A stretch of DNA of 64,000 nt from Bacillus testis (GCF_001243895.1 NZ_LN851186.1:2516162-2580161); one strand, 5' to 3'; positions 9,138 through 17,124 are shown, numbered from the stretch's first letter. Numbers and translations are program-made. The notes: generated by a model not told the origin, from the sequence alone.

Positions 9138-9166
9138 ATTATAGTGTGTATTAATACAACTGTAAA
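9138..9166 (-). promoter_or_regulatory. SigA promoter with embedded operator, cstA-like gene
   Basis: On the minus strand TTTACA (9161-9166) and a perfect TATAAT (9138-9143) are 17 bp apart. The 12-bp perfect palindrome TGTATTAATACA (9147-9158) fills the spacer, and a direct copy of its half TTAATACAAC recurs at 9119-9128, 32 bp from the first, just downstream of the -10. This geometry suits a repressor, for example of the GntR type. The gap 9167-9320 shows nothing else. Confidence 0.65.
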
Positions 9167-9322
9167 CAGGATTCTTTATTGTTTAACCATTAAGATAATT
9201 TTCTCAATTCAGGCATAACGATAGGAGGACGAGCTGGTTTAAACATTTCACTTTTCTTCATCTATCGTAAATTCGTAATCAACCAGACTTTCACCCTAGT
9301 GATTCCCCAAAACGGTCACAAC

Positions 9323-9353
9323 AAAAAAGCCTGAACTCTTTTAGCTCAAGCTT
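9323..9353 (-). terminator. Terminator of the recombinase remnant
   Basis: AAGCCTGA and TCAAGCTT arms (one mismatch) are followed on the minus strand by TTTTTTGT. It lies 17 nt beyond the stop of the truncated recombinase. Confidence 0.6.
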
Positions 9354-9369
9354 ACTAGCATGTTACAAT

Positions 9370-10068
9370 TTAACAGCACTCTTTACCAACAATCCAGAGA
9401 CTTTCGATATCATCTTCGCCACGTTGGTCAAAATACAATTTTGCAATCTCTTTGGTTCGGCTAAAATATAACAACTGAAACTTTTTGCCGCGTTTGCCCT
9501 GGACTGTATTTGTACGGTTATTTTCAAGAAATCCTTTTTTCATGACTTGAAAGGCTTCATTTCGTCTGGCTGCAGAATCATAGCTCAATGAAACATACAA
9601 AGCTTTTTGATACTGTTTCTTTTCTAATAGATAGTTGATGATTATATCAATTTCCTCGTCAGTAAGGAATACAATCTCTCGCACTTCTTCTTTTTGAAAA
9701 CCTTTGATGGACTTCATAGCATTAATATCATAATCATATTCATCTTCATCTTCGGTACAAAACTCAAGCAAATTTCTGATTGAGCATTGAACACGGTTGA
9801 CACGAGCTGGCGATGCTCCGTTATCTTGTAGCTCTAAAAAGAATCTTCGGAAATCACGTTTTTTCATTCTCAAAACGGATTTATTATCAGTCTCAGCATA
9901 GGCCCCACAATAGAACATTTTAATATCTGCCCTATATTGATAGATAGTCTTTACTGATCGACCTTTAGATTTTAGCTCCAAAATGTAGTCAGACAGAACT
10001 TCTTTGTTTTCTTTATGAACTTTTTCATAGATTGCTGCATTATAAATTAAGTTTCGTTTTTTAGACAT
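9370..10068 (-). pseudogene. Truncated tyrosine recombinase (integrase)
   Basis: The 232-aa product has the N-terminal SAM-like core-binding domain of phage-type integrases (LSDYILELKSKGRSVKTIYQYRAD ... RRFFLELQDNGASPARVNRV) and the start of the catalytic domain (FLTDEEIDIIINYLLEKKQYQKALYVSLSYDSAARRNEAF) with the first catalytic Arg in SAARRNEA. The beta-hairpin Lys region (GKRGKKFQL) follows, then the protein stops at IVGKECC. The HxLRH box and the nucleophilic Tyr, which should occupy the next 80 or so residues, are missing, so it cannot catalyse strand exchange alone. It marks the left side of an AT-rich accessory stretch. Confidence 0.75.
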
Positions 10069-10456
10069 TGATTTTCGACTCCTTATAAAAATTCGAGTCT
10101 ATTTTGGCTCTACAAAGAGAGGAAAAAGCTCTTCTTTAGTTACTATGTTTTAACCAATTTTATAAATCAATTTCAGATTCATCTCTAAAAATTATCTGGA
10201 TAAAATTTATGAAATTTTGAAAGTATAATTCTCTTATGGAAATTAATTAGATATTAGTAACATTTTAAAAATTTTTAAAGTCAACGAAATAACATTTTCT
10301 GCAAAGGCGCTTTGCCAAATACTAGTGATACAAAGGTCATGGATTAATTTTCACTATTTTAGAAATTTTTTTAATTTTTTAAAGGAAAGTATTTACTTTT
10401 ATTGATTAATATTGAATAATTGTAAATGTATTAAAATTCAGAAAGAGGTAATAATA
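10069..10456. other. AT-rich intergenic region between divergent genes
   Basis: This stretch of about 390 nt separates the recombinase remnant from the secreted-protein gene. It is markedly AT-rich. A possible plus-strand promoter, TTTACT then AATAAT at 17-bp spacing, lies about 10390-10420, but base composition makes chance matches easy. I see no coding sequence. Confidence 0.4.
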
Positions 10457-11047
10457 GTGAAAAAACAATTATTAGCAACAGCATGTTCATTAGCAGTATT
10501 AATGCCCGCAGGAATTACATCAATTGCCAAGGCTGACAGTCTAGATAACCAACTGTCACTAACTCAAAATAATAATGAAGTCAATCTTAGTTCATTAACA
10601 CCAGATCAGTTGCAACAATATTCAGATTTTATTTCTGAAGGATTTAATGTTACAGTAGAAAAAGATGAACAGGGAAATATTTTTATATCTGGATACCAAG
10701 TCCAAACAACTACACCGAAGGCTCGCGCTGCGATTTATGAAAGTGCATATACTATTAAGCAAGCTCTTTATCATGGCTACAGACTTATTGGTACAACGCG
10801 TGGAGTTATAAATATTACATCTAATGGTTCAACTGTCACTATAGGCACTGATACGTTATATACTCAAAACACAATTGGAGCAACGAAAAGCCGAGCAACT
10901 GGAAACCCAGGTGTATTGAGATATAATTTTCAAATAATGGAAGCTAACGGCATGAATGGTAGTGGATATATTCCTATGCAAACTACCTATTCAATTTATA
11001 AAGATGGAAGTATAAAGTTTTATAATAATCTATCGCTTAAAAACTAA
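10457..11047 (+). CDS. Secreted protein of unknown function
   Basis: The protein has about 196 aa and a clear Sec signal peptide: two Lys, a hydrophobic core LLATACSLAVLMPAGITSI and a probable cleavage after AKA (residue about 26). I chose GTG at 10457 (MKKQLLATAC) because AGAGG precedes it by 8 nt; the longer frame from 10412 has no ribosome-binding site. The mature part is Thr/Asn/Ser-rich, without cysteines, and looks beta-rich (GVINITSNGSTVTIGTDTLY). I recognise no family. A 54-aa membrane peptide gene follows 26 nt later, then a strong terminator, so the two form a small operon. A toxin, bacteriocin or surface protein is possible but not shown. Confidence 0.75.
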   Translation: MKKQLLATACSLAVLMPAGITSIAKADSLDNQLSLTQNNNEVNLSSLTPDQLQQYSDFISEGFNVTVEKDEQGNIFISGYQVQTTTPKARAAIYESAYTIKQALYHGYRLIGTTRGVINITSNGSTVTIGTDTLYTQNTIGATKSRATGNPGVLRYNFQIMEANGMNGSGYIPMQTTYSIYKDGSIKFYNNLSLKN

Positions 11048-11073
11048 GTATATTTAAAGGAGGTGATACTATT

Positions 11074-11238
11074 ATGCAAAGTGCTATTATATTAGTTCCA
11101 TTAATCGGTGGGTTGATAGCAATTGGATGTTCTGTATGGTACTACGCTTCTTTAGGTAAAATCATTTCAAAAGAAGAGAAAAAAGCAGGAAGAGATTTGA
11201 CAAACTCTATAAATCCATTCACTGGTTCTGTTAAGTAA
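11074..11238 (+). CDS. Small single-span membrane protein (54 aa)
   Basis: The ATG at 11074 follows a strong AAAGGAGGTGAT ribosome-binding site. The product starts with a hydrophobic helix (SAIILVPLIGGLIAIGCSVWYY) and ends with a charged cytosolic tail (SKEEKKAGRDLTNS). It is cotranscribed with the secreted protein gene upstream and ends 8 nt before the terminator. Its size and topology would fit an immunity or anchoring partner, but I recognise no family. Confidence 0.65.
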   Translation: MQSAIILVPLIGGLIAIGCSVWYYASLGKIISKEEKKAGRDLTNSINPFTGSVK

Positions 11239-11245
11239 AATATTA

Positions 11246-11285
11246 ATGACTGCCATTATTATGAAATTAATGGCAGTCATTTTTA
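11246..11285 (+). terminator. Strong terminator of the secreted-protein operon
   Basis: Thirteen-bp perfect arms ATGACTGCCATTA (11246-11258) and TAATGGCAGTCAT (11268-11280) are followed by TTTTTA. Confidence 0.9.
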
Positions 11286-11407
11286 CAACATGTACTGGGA
11301 GCGATGAAAGGGGACTCATTATTTTCTCGCACTCTTAAATTTTGACATTCCTATCCTTCCCTAAACCGCCCCGTATCCGCATAACAAATGAAACTGAGAT
11401 CCACAGT

Positions 11408-11980
11408 TCAATTTTCACCCCATAGTCTTTGAACATGTATCAATTCCTGTTCGTTGAATTCCATTTTATAAATATCAGGTTTTGAAGTGCTATGCAAAAA
11501 ATCCAAATCATACGTGTGATCGAAATATCCCATCATCAAAGTCATAACTGCCCCGTGAGTACCTATTGCTACTTTTTTACCTCTATAAGTATCTAATAAT
11601 TTCTTTAAGACTTTTATCGCTCTTATTTGACAGTCAGCATTTGATTCTCCTCCCTCTAAAGAGAAATCTGGTTCATAAAATGACTTCTCCAAAAGGGGAA
11701 TCAATTCCTCATCAGATACACGATTGTCACCAGAAGAAAAGATCCTCTCTTTTAAATCTTCAAACACCAAAACGTTTTGCCCTATTTGTTGAGCTAGCTT
11801 TTCAACAGTTAAAATGGAGCGTACATATGGACTCGAAACAACCACATCAATATCTTCATCTTTCAATATATCAGTTACCCTTTGAGCATCTAAATATCCT
11901 TTTTCGGTTAATCCTCTTGTTCTTTCATTTCCTTCTTTTGGCGAATCACCATGCCTCACCATATAAACAAATGTATTCAT
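11408..11980 (-). CDS. Histidine phosphatase superfamily protein (phosphoglycerate mutase-like)
   Basis: This 190-aa protein carries the branch-1 histidine phosphatase signature VYMVRHGDS near the N-terminus (phospho-acceptor His). The second Arg is in VVSSPYVRSILT and the second catalytic His in IGTHGAVMTLMMG, with EGGES as proton-donor region. The ATG at 11980 (MNTFVYMVRHG) has GGGGGG 8 nt upstream; the ATG two codons earlier is too close to it. The family covers phosphoglycerate mutases and many small-molecule phosphatases, so the substrate is unknown. It is a single gene with no clear partner. Confidence 0.85.
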   Translation of the reverse strand: MNTFVYMVRHGDSPKEGNERTRGLTEKGYLDAQRVTDILKDEDIDVVVSSPYVRSILTVEKLAQQIGQNVLVFEDLKERIFSSGDNRVSDEELIPLLEKSFYEPDFSLEGGESNADCQIRAIKVLKKLLDTYRGKKVAIGTHGAVMTLMMGYFDHTYDLDFLHSTSKPDIYKMEFNEQELIHVQRLWGEN

Positions 11981-12050
11981 AACCATTTCCCCCCAATATG
12001 TTCTCTTATTTTACTTCTCTTTTACTACTGTAAAAAAGGTCAACATAAAA

Positions 12051-12076
12051 GGGCATTAATCCTTAGATCAATGTCC
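12051..12076 (-). terminator. Hairpin downstream of the NUDIX gene
   Basis: GGGCATT and AATGTCC arms (one G-T wobble on the minus-strand RNA) have T-rich sequence on both sides, 12 nt beyond the NUDIX stop. It could act in both directions. Confidence 0.5.
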
Positions 12077-12087
12077 TGTTTGTTTTT

Positions 12088-12519
12088 TTAACTACCTTCT
12101 TTGGCGTTCAAGAATTCTATTGTTTTTTCAAAAAGACGAGGTTGAATTTCCGCATATGTAAGATTCCTCGGAAGCATTTCAAAAAAATTCACTTCATTGA
12201 TTTCCGAGTCTGGCAACTGATCTAACTCTATAATAGTTGAAAAAAAGAGCCTTCCAAATCTCTTTCCAGAAGAATCATTTAAAGAATAGTCACATATAGG
12301 GACGATTTCTATCCTTACAGCACCAGTTTCTTCAAACAACTCTCTTTTCGCAGTTCTTATAATAGCTTCACCTAAATCTCTATGACCTCCGGGGGTTTCC
12401 CAAGTCGTTCGATCCTTCTGCCTCACATATACCCACTTATTCTGATAAATAGCACTAATGACAGCAAATCTAAGTTCTTCTTCATTTATTGTGCCTATTT
12501 TATAAAAATCAAGTTGCAC
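12088..12519 (-). CDS. NUDIX hydrolase
   Basis: This 143-aa protein has a complete NUDIX box: GHRDLGEAIIRTAKRELFEETGA follows the GX5EX7REUXEEXGU pattern at about residues 45-67. NUDIX enzymes cleave nucleoside diphosphates linked to another moiety; the substrate cannot be read from the sequence. The start codon is GTG at 12519 behind a GGGTGAAG-type site. The flanking genes are unrelated small enzymes. Confidence 0.85.
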   Translation of the reverse strand: MQLDFYKIGTINEEELRFAVISAIYQNKWVYVRQKDRTTWETPGGHRDLGEAIIRTAKRELFEETGAVRIEIVPICDYSLNDSSGKRFGRLFFSTIIELDQLPDSEINEVNFFEMLPRNLTYAEIQPRLFEKTIEFLNAKEGS

Positions 12520-12580
12520 AATACTTCACCCAATTTCCAGCAAATTTAAAAGACCTTATATTCCATGATAAGAATTCGCT

Positions 12581-12685
12581 CTATGCCTTATTAATAAAGC
12601 AAACAAATCCTTTCCAATCACAATAAACCGCAATCAAAATTCCTCCACCCAGAGGAACCCATTCGAACAATACCCCACCAATCAT
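12581..12685 (-). other. Possible 34-codon hydrophobic ORF or gene relic
   Basis: Just behind the HAD gene, an ATG-initiated frame encodes a hydrophobic peptide (VLFEWVPLGGGILIAVYCDW) ending in TAG. The ribosome-binding site is weak (TTGGA). It may be a small membrane protein or the tail of a lost gene; I cannot tell which. Confidence 0.2.
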
Positions 12686-12694
12686 TCCAAGTTT

Positions 12695-13378
12695 TTAGAT
12701 TGAATGATTCCTATAACTTAATAAACGATCAAAAGAATCGATTTCATCATATGGTTTTATTTCGGTATCATTCTTATTCATATGAGGATTGAACCATATG
12801 CCTTTTATATGCGCACGTTGACAACCACCAATATCTCTTTCTATGTCATCTCCAACGAATAATGCCGCTTCCGGTGGCACATTCATCTTATGTAAGGCTA
12901 ATTCAAATATGCGTTTGTCAGGTTTACTAAACCCGACTTCTTCAGAAATAACGATTGTATCAAAACAATTATGTAAATCCGTTTTAATTATTTTAGCTTT
13001 TTGTCTCTGTGTGGAGCCGTTTGTTATGATCGCAACCTTCATCTGCGCCTTTATCGCATTGATGATCTTTACAGTATGTTGGTTTATGGAAAAGCACTGG
13101 GGAAAATGGAGATTCCAAAAATCTTGAATATCATTGCGAAGTAATCGATATGTTGGAGGAAATTCATCAAAAAATGACTCTAAGACTTTTGTTTTATCAC
13201 TATTGCCATAATCTCTTTTATCATATCCTTTGAATGTTTGCAGCATTTCATTTTTTGTTAAATCATTAACATCTCTATAACACTTTTCTAAAATCATTAA
13301 AAATAGTTTATCTACAGCGTGATCCCTATTAAGTAAGGTATCATCTAAATCAAATAGCATTGCTTCATAACCTTGCAA
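12695..13378 (-). CDS. HAD-superfamily hydrolase (YjjG / 5'-nucleotidase-like)
   Basis: This 227-aa HAD hydrolase shows all four motifs: LFDLDDTLLN (nucleophile Asp), IITNGSTQRQK (motif II Thr/Ser), FSKPDKRIF (motif III Lys) and FVGDDIERDIGG (motif IV acids). An alpha-helical C1 cap follows motif I, as in the YjjG/pyrimidine 5'-nucleotidase group. The first codon is TTG at 13378, with GGCGGTGA upstream; the next ATG is six codons in and would cut into motif I. Substrate is probably a phosphorylated metabolite or nucleotide. Confidence 0.8.
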   Translation of the reverse strand: MQGYEAMLFDLDDTLLNRDHAVDKLFLMILEKCYRDVNDLTKNEMLQTFKGYDKRDYGNSDKTKVLESFFDEFPPTYRLLRNDIQDFWNLHFPQCFSINQHTVKIINAIKAQMKVAIITNGSTQRQKAKIIKTDLHNCFDTIVISEEVGFSKPDKRIFELALHKMNVPPEAALFVGDDIERDIGGCQRAHIKGIWFNPHMNKNDTEIKPYDEIDSFDRLLSYRNHSI

Positions 13379-13492
13379 ATAACTTCACCGCCTTTCATTT
13401 TATTAAAATTTATATGTAAATCTAAACGATAAAATAATACTGCTTTAAGAGTAAAAACTTGGAACACAATTCCTCGAATTGCTGCCAATAAA

Positions 13493-13861
13493 TTAAAGAA
13501 AATACTCTATATTAATCAAAATAGCTTCACTTAGCATGAGCAAAATAAGTGTAGTGATATATTGTTTGGAGTTCTTCAGATACTTCCACTCCATAATAGA
13601 TTGAAAACCCATAGCAAATAACAAATAAAGAGCAAAATACCACTTAATTACATTCACATCCTTTGTAACAACAAATGGCAGTGCGCCTAGATAAAAAACT
13701 AAAATAATGACTCTCCCCCACCGGTCTACCTTCTTACCGGTGGTTTCTGATATCTTCCCTTTCTTTTTTATACCGAATAATGTAGTTATTATTCTTTCTA
13801 ATACATACAAAAAGAGGATTAAACCAAGAATTAAAATCAACAACCTCACCTCCAATTCCAA
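13493..13861 (-). CDS. DUF4181 family membrane protein
   Basis: This 122-aa protein has four hydrophobic segments: LLILILGLILFLYVLERI near the N-terminus, VIILVFYLGALPFVV, WYFALYLLFAMGFQSIM and ITTLILLMLSEAILI. The central WKYLKNSKQYI block and overall layout fit the small DUF4181 family found mainly in Bacillus. Function is unknown. It is preceded by a GGAGGTGAGG-like site. The gene is isolated, with about 110-200 nt to each neighbour. Confidence 0.65.
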   Translation of the reverse strand: MELEVRLLILILGLILFLYVLERIITTLFGIKKKGKISETTGKKVDRWGRVIILVFYLGALPFVVTKDVNVIKWYFALYLLFAMGFQSIMEWKYLKNSKQYITTLILLMLSEAILINIEYFL

Positions 13862-13921
13862 TATATTACATCTAGTATAGCATTCTTCAACTTTTCTTGT
13901 TGCTTAAGCTGCCCAGATCGA

Positions 13922-13946
13922 TGCATAACAAAAGGCTACTCAGTAG
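13922..13946 (-). terminator. Hairpin terminator downstream of GNAT gene 1
   Basis: AAGGCT/AGCCTT outer arms with an inner ACT/AGT pair and a 3-nt bulge are followed on the minus strand by TTTTGTT. The fit is moderate. Confidence 0.45.
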
Positions 13947-14061
13947 CAGCCTTGATTTTCAGTTCTAGTTTCCGAAAATTTAAGTCTATTTCTTATCAAA
14001 TTTTCCATTAAACGGCATAGGCAGATTAATTGGTTCATCAATAAAAATTGGCTACCTTATT

Positions 14062-14511
14062 TTATTTTGATTTCCTTTCATATAGAATATCGGGTAAATT
14101 TTCTTCATTTTCGTGTCCTCTAGCAATGATCGTAAACCCATTCTTTTCATAAAATCGTTGTGCGCGTTTATTTACTTCAAATGTATATAAAGTTAATCTT
14201 CCACTTGATTGTTCTTTCACCTGATCAAGTAAAGTGCGGCCCATACCCATTCCTTGATAATCAATATGAATATAAAGTTGGCTGATCTCCCTTTCATTAT
14301 AAGCAATCATTCCAACTACCTTGTCATTGATTAACGTTAAATCTACTTGATACTGTTTAGATAATATATCATTCAAAAAATTGACGTGATTTTCAAAGCT
14401 ATGATTTTCTTTCAGGCCAATAGCCCGTTCCTTGCTATTCCGCCACATGTCCACTGTCTGTTCAGCGTAGAAAGGATGATACTGAATAATTATAAACTTA
14501 GGTTGATTCAC
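14062..14511 (-). CDS. GNAT-family N-acetyltransferase 1
   Basis: This is a 149-aa acetyltransferase. The acetyl-CoA motif A is IDYQGMGMGRTLLDQV (Q/R-x-x-G-x-G) at about residues 85-100, and YTFEVNKRAQRFYEKNGFTII is motif B with the usual RFYEKNGF. The start is GTG at 14511 behind GGAGG. The substrate amine is unknown. A perfect hairpin (14537-14560) stands just upstream of the start codon, and could end transcription from upstream or attenuate this gene. Confidence 0.85.
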   Translation of the reverse strand: MNQPKFIIIQYHPFYAEQTVDMWRNSKERAIGLKENHSFENHVNFLNDILSKQYQVDLTLINDKVVGMIAYNEREISQLYIHIDYQGMGMGRTLLDQVKEQSSGRLTLYTFEVNKRAQRFYEKNGFTIIARGHENEENLPDILYERKSK

Positions 14512-14536
14512 TACAAATACCTCCAGTTTTCTAAAA

Positions 14537-14560
14537 AAGGAACTGCGATTATAGTTCCTT
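14537..14560 (-). terminator. Perfect hairpin with T-tract upstream of GNAT gene 1
   Basis: AAGGAACT (14537-14544) and AGTTCCTT (14553-14560) form an 8-bp stem followed by TTTTTTAG on the minus strand. It lies only 26 nt before the GNAT start codon, so it may be a terminator for upstream read-through or an attenuator. Confidence 0.6.
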
Positions 14561-14607
14561 AACGGCCAGATGATTGCTTAATGAATAAGCTCTTTCTCTC
14601 CCCAGAA

Positions 14608-14637
14608 AAAAGGTTGCACCTAATTAATTGGTGCAAC
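14608..14637 (-). terminator. Terminator of GNAT gene 2
   Basis: GTTGCACC (14613-14620) and GGTGCAAC (14630-14637) are perfect arms with a palindromic AATTAATT loop region, followed on the minus strand by CTTTTTTCTG. Confidence 0.75.
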
Positions 14638-14682
14638 TCTTTTATTTGCTATCTTTAAAATCAAACTATGGAATGAATCTCT

Positions 14683-15093
14683 CTAACTCAACTTAGCAAA
14701 TGCTACTAAGGAACCCTGATCGCAAGATTGGAATCCATTCTTTTCGTAAAAATGCCTTACATCAGGCGCTTCTTCAGTTAATAGGACTTTTTGCCGGACA
14801 TTTTTATACTTTTTCAGGGCTTGTTGCATCAGCTGAGTAGCAATCCCTTTGTTTTGATAAGCATGTAACACAAGTATATCTTGAATATAGATAATCGTTA
14901 TTCCATCACCAACAATACGAATGAGCCCAACTAATTCTTCCCCATTCCAAGCGGATATAACGTCTAGTGACTGTTCTAAAGCTTGTTGAAGAACTATTAC
15001 ATCTTGTGTATAGGCATGCCATTGTACGTCATTATATAATCGTTCTAATTGTTCTCTGTTTACATTTTTACTAGTATTGAAATGGATTGCCAT
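14683..15093 (-). CDS. GNAT-family N-acetyltransferase 2
   Basis: This 136-aa acetyltransferase is distinct from the previous GNAT. Its motif A is IYIQDILVLHAYQNKGIATQLMQQAL (QNKGIAT binds the pyrophosphate of acetyl-CoA), and motif B is VRHFYEKNGFQSC. The ATG at 15093 has a GGAGG site 8 nt upstream. It is monocistronic, bounded by terminators. The substrate is unknown. Confidence 0.85.
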   Translation of the reverse strand: MAIHFNTSKNVNREQLERLYNDVQWHAYTQDVIVLQQALEQSLDVISAWNGEELVGLIRIVGDGITIIYIQDILVLHAYQNKGIATQLMQQALKKYKNVRQKVLLTEEAPDVRHFYEKNGFQSCDQGSLVAFAKLS

Positions 15094-15253
15094 TCCTTTT
15101 TCCTCCTCAAAATATATTATTTTGAAGAGTTAATTCGCAATTTATCCACTGTCTTATGCCTCCTTTCCATTATTTCCGTCCGTTGTTTACATGAATAGTT
15201 CGACATTATTCATCTTTATCCTCTTTACCTGTCCGTTAAAATTGTGTAACTAC

Positions 15254-15286
15254 AAAAAAGCCATGGTTGTTACATAACCACAGCTT
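15254..15286 (-). terminator. Terminator of the VOC-family gene
   Basis: An 11-bp stem with two G-U pairs (AAGCCATGGTT against AACCACAGCTT) is followed on the minus strand by TTTTTTGT, 7 nt beyond the stop. Confidence 0.65.
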
Positions 15287-15292
15287 ACTACT

Positions 15293-15676
15293 TCAACGAT
15301 TACAGATCATCAGTACATTTCCATCCGGGTCTTTAAAATTAAAATAGGCGAAATCTTCAATACGCTCTATTTCCCGAACAATCGTAATGCCTTTGTTTCT
15401 AACAAATTCATACGCCTCATCGATCTCCTTGGCGAAGAAATTGAATAATACATGATCTGAGGGGCTTAGTTGAAAACCCGGATCAAACGTATGATCGTCC
15501 AAAGTAAGCCCAGTCTCAGAAGTGACGGGGATGTTATATACGGGTGATCTAACATTCTCTTTATTAAATGAGATTCCAAGTAAATCACTGTACCACTCTA
15601 CAGATTTTTCTAGGTTACTGACATGGATAAACACATTGTTTACCTTACAGGCGATAGGAGAGGAGATCGATTTCAC
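15293..15676 (-). CDS. VOC-family (glyoxalase/dioxygenase-like) protein
   Basis: This 127-aa single vicinal-oxygen-chelate module runs from NVFIHVSNLEKSVEWYSDLLGI at the N-terminus to FAYFNFKDPDGNVLMICNR at the C-terminus. The second half carries the usual DPDGN turn. Members are metal-dependent lyases, dioxygenases or drug-binding/resistance proteins; metal ligands are not all obvious here. The start is GTG at 15676 with AAGGTGG upstream. Confidence 0.8.
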   Translation of the reverse strand: MKSISSPIACKVNNVFIHVSNLEKSVEWYSDLLGISFNKENVRSPVYNIPVTSETGLTLDDHTFDPGFQLSPSDHVLFNFFAKEIDEAYEFVRNKGITIVREIERIEDFAYFNFKDPDGNVLMICNR

Positions 15677-15682
15677 AGACAG

Positions 15683-15775
15683 TCCACCTTTTCACTATTT
15701 TCATTGTTACAAATTCGATGATAAAGCGGGAATTCCTTTGATGTTTTGGAAAAATAATTGCTGTAGTCGATAGAT
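15683..15775 (+). pseudogene. Possible C-terminal relic of a second VOC gene
   Basis: On the plus strand the frame reads FHYFHCYKFDDKAGIPLMFWKNN then stop. This resembles the last strand of VOC proteins (FxDPDGNPLMFW). No start or upstream half is visible, because the sequence runs straight into the divergent VOC gene. From 15776 to 16064 I see only AT-rich sequence and a weak hairpin near 15800-15830. Confidence 0.25.
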
Positions 15776-16064
15776 TATATGAAACACTCACAGATAAAAA
15801 GGTGCCTCATTAAATGCGCCACCCTTGATCGGTCAATTTTTATGATAGATAAATCATTTTCGATGACCGAATTTACCATTTCTATTCTTCAACGGTATTA
15901 ATAGGACGGTTATTAATGATTTCTATACAAAGACCCTTGAAGAAGGACTTCTTCCCTCAACTCTAGAATAGTAAGAATCAGTGAAAAAAGAAAGAAATGC
16001 GAAGAATCAGAAACACCTCCTAACTTTGACACTTTTTATGGTTTGAAGACTGGAACAAAAGGAT

Positions 16065-16934
16065 GTGTACATATTGCCTCATGACTTAATAAATAATAGG
16101 AAAGCAAAAGTAAGTGCTGACTGTAAAAATTGTTTTGGGCTATGTTGTGTCGCTTTATCCTTTGCCGCCTCTGCCGATTTTGCTTTTGACAAAGGAGAAG
16201 GAACTCCTTGCAGGAACTTGCAGACAGACTATCGTTGCGGTATTCATAAAAACCTGAGACTGAATGGCTTTCGGGGATGCACGGTATATGAGTACTTTGG
16301 CGCAGGCCAAAAGGTTTACCAAGGGACATACGGAGGAATTGATTGGCGTAATAATGCAGCGATAGCGCAGGAGATGTTTGCTGTGTTCCCAATTATGCAG
16401 CATCTTCACGAAATGCTTTATTACTTATATGAGGCCCTGAGTATAGAAGCCGCTCAACCAATCTATAAGGATTTAGAGCAAGCAGCGCAAGAAACCGAGC
16501 ATCTCACTTATTTAAGCCCGGAAGCCATCTTATCCTTATATATACCAAGCCATCGGGACAAGGTGAATGATCTGTTGAAGAAAACCAGTGAACTGGTCCG
16601 CTCCAAAGCAAAGAATAGCCATCATAGAAGTGCGAGGAAAAGAAAAATGACTAAAGGCCGTGACATGATCGGCGCAAACTTGAGAGGCGCAAACCTCAGA
16701 GGGGCCGATTTAAGAGGAGCTCTACTGATTGCTTCCGACCTTCGAAAAGCTGACTTAAGAGAAGCAGACCTGATTGGCGCTGACTTGAGAGACGCTGATC
16801 TAAGAGGTGCTAATCTATTGGGAAGTATCTTTCTTACTCAAGTACAAGTCAACTCGGCAAAAGGAAATCGTCATACTAAACTGCCGCCTTCACTTCGTAT
16901 TCCTGAACATTGGCTGATAAGTGAGATCATTTAA
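16065..16934 (+). CDS. Pentapeptide-repeat protein with Cys-rich N-terminus
   Basis: The product has 289 aa. An N-terminal region begins with a CxxCxGLCC motif (ADCKNCFGLCCVALSF), more Cys at TPCRNL, YRCGIH and RGCTVYEYF, then a helical region to about residue 185, a basic linker (HHRSARKRKMTKGR), and a block of about ten pentapeptide repeats (A-D/N-L-R-x pattern, IGANLRGANLRGADLRGA onward) that should fold as a right-handed quadrilateral beta-helix. The Cys pattern suggests a metal site. Start choice is uncertain: GTG at 16065 has its AAAAGG too close, and TTG at 16074 is spaced better. A terminator follows. Function is unknown; some pentapeptide proteins bind gyrase, but nothing here shows that. 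Confidence 0.75.
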   Translation: MYILPHDLINNRKAKVSADCKNCFGLCCVALSFAASADFAFDKGEGTPCRNLQTDYRCGIHKNLRLNGFRGCTVYEYFGAGQKVYQGTYGGIDWRNNAAIAQEMFAVFPIMQHLHEMLYYLYEALSIEAAQPIYKDLEQAAQETEHLTYLSPEAILSLYIPSHRDKVNDLLKKTSELVRSKAKNSHHRSARKRKMTKGRDMIGANLRGANLRGADLRGALLIASDLRKADLREADLIGADLRDADLRGANLLGSIFLTQVQVNSAKGNRHTKLPPSLRIPEHWLISEII

Positions 16935-16960
16935 GATAAGAACGCGGATAATGAAAAAGG

Positions 16961-16993
16961 GTGGCTTTCTGTCCAATGTAGACAGGCAGCCAC
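16961..16993 (+). terminator. Terminator of the pentapeptide-repeat gene
   Basis: GTGGCT and AGCCAC outer arms with inner CTGTC/GACAG are followed by TCTTTTAT. Confidence 0.75.
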
Positions 16994-17001
16994 TCTTTTA
17001 T

Positions 17002-17124
17002 CTAATTTTGAAGCAAGATATATCCTTCTTTGGGTACGACGCCAAAAGCTTCAGCTAAATCCTTCAACTGCCCATCCGTGATGGATTGCTTTATGCTCCC
17101 TTGAGCACAGACTGCTGTAATGTT
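17002..17124 (-). pseudogene. Possible 3' relic of an unidentified gene
   Basis: A 40-codon open stretch without start codon reads SITDGQLKDLAEAFGVV then PKEGYILLQN and stop. It is coding-like, but the upstream part is broken by stops in this frame. I cannot name a family. It lies between the pentapeptide gene and the end of the Fur operon. Confidence 0.25.
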
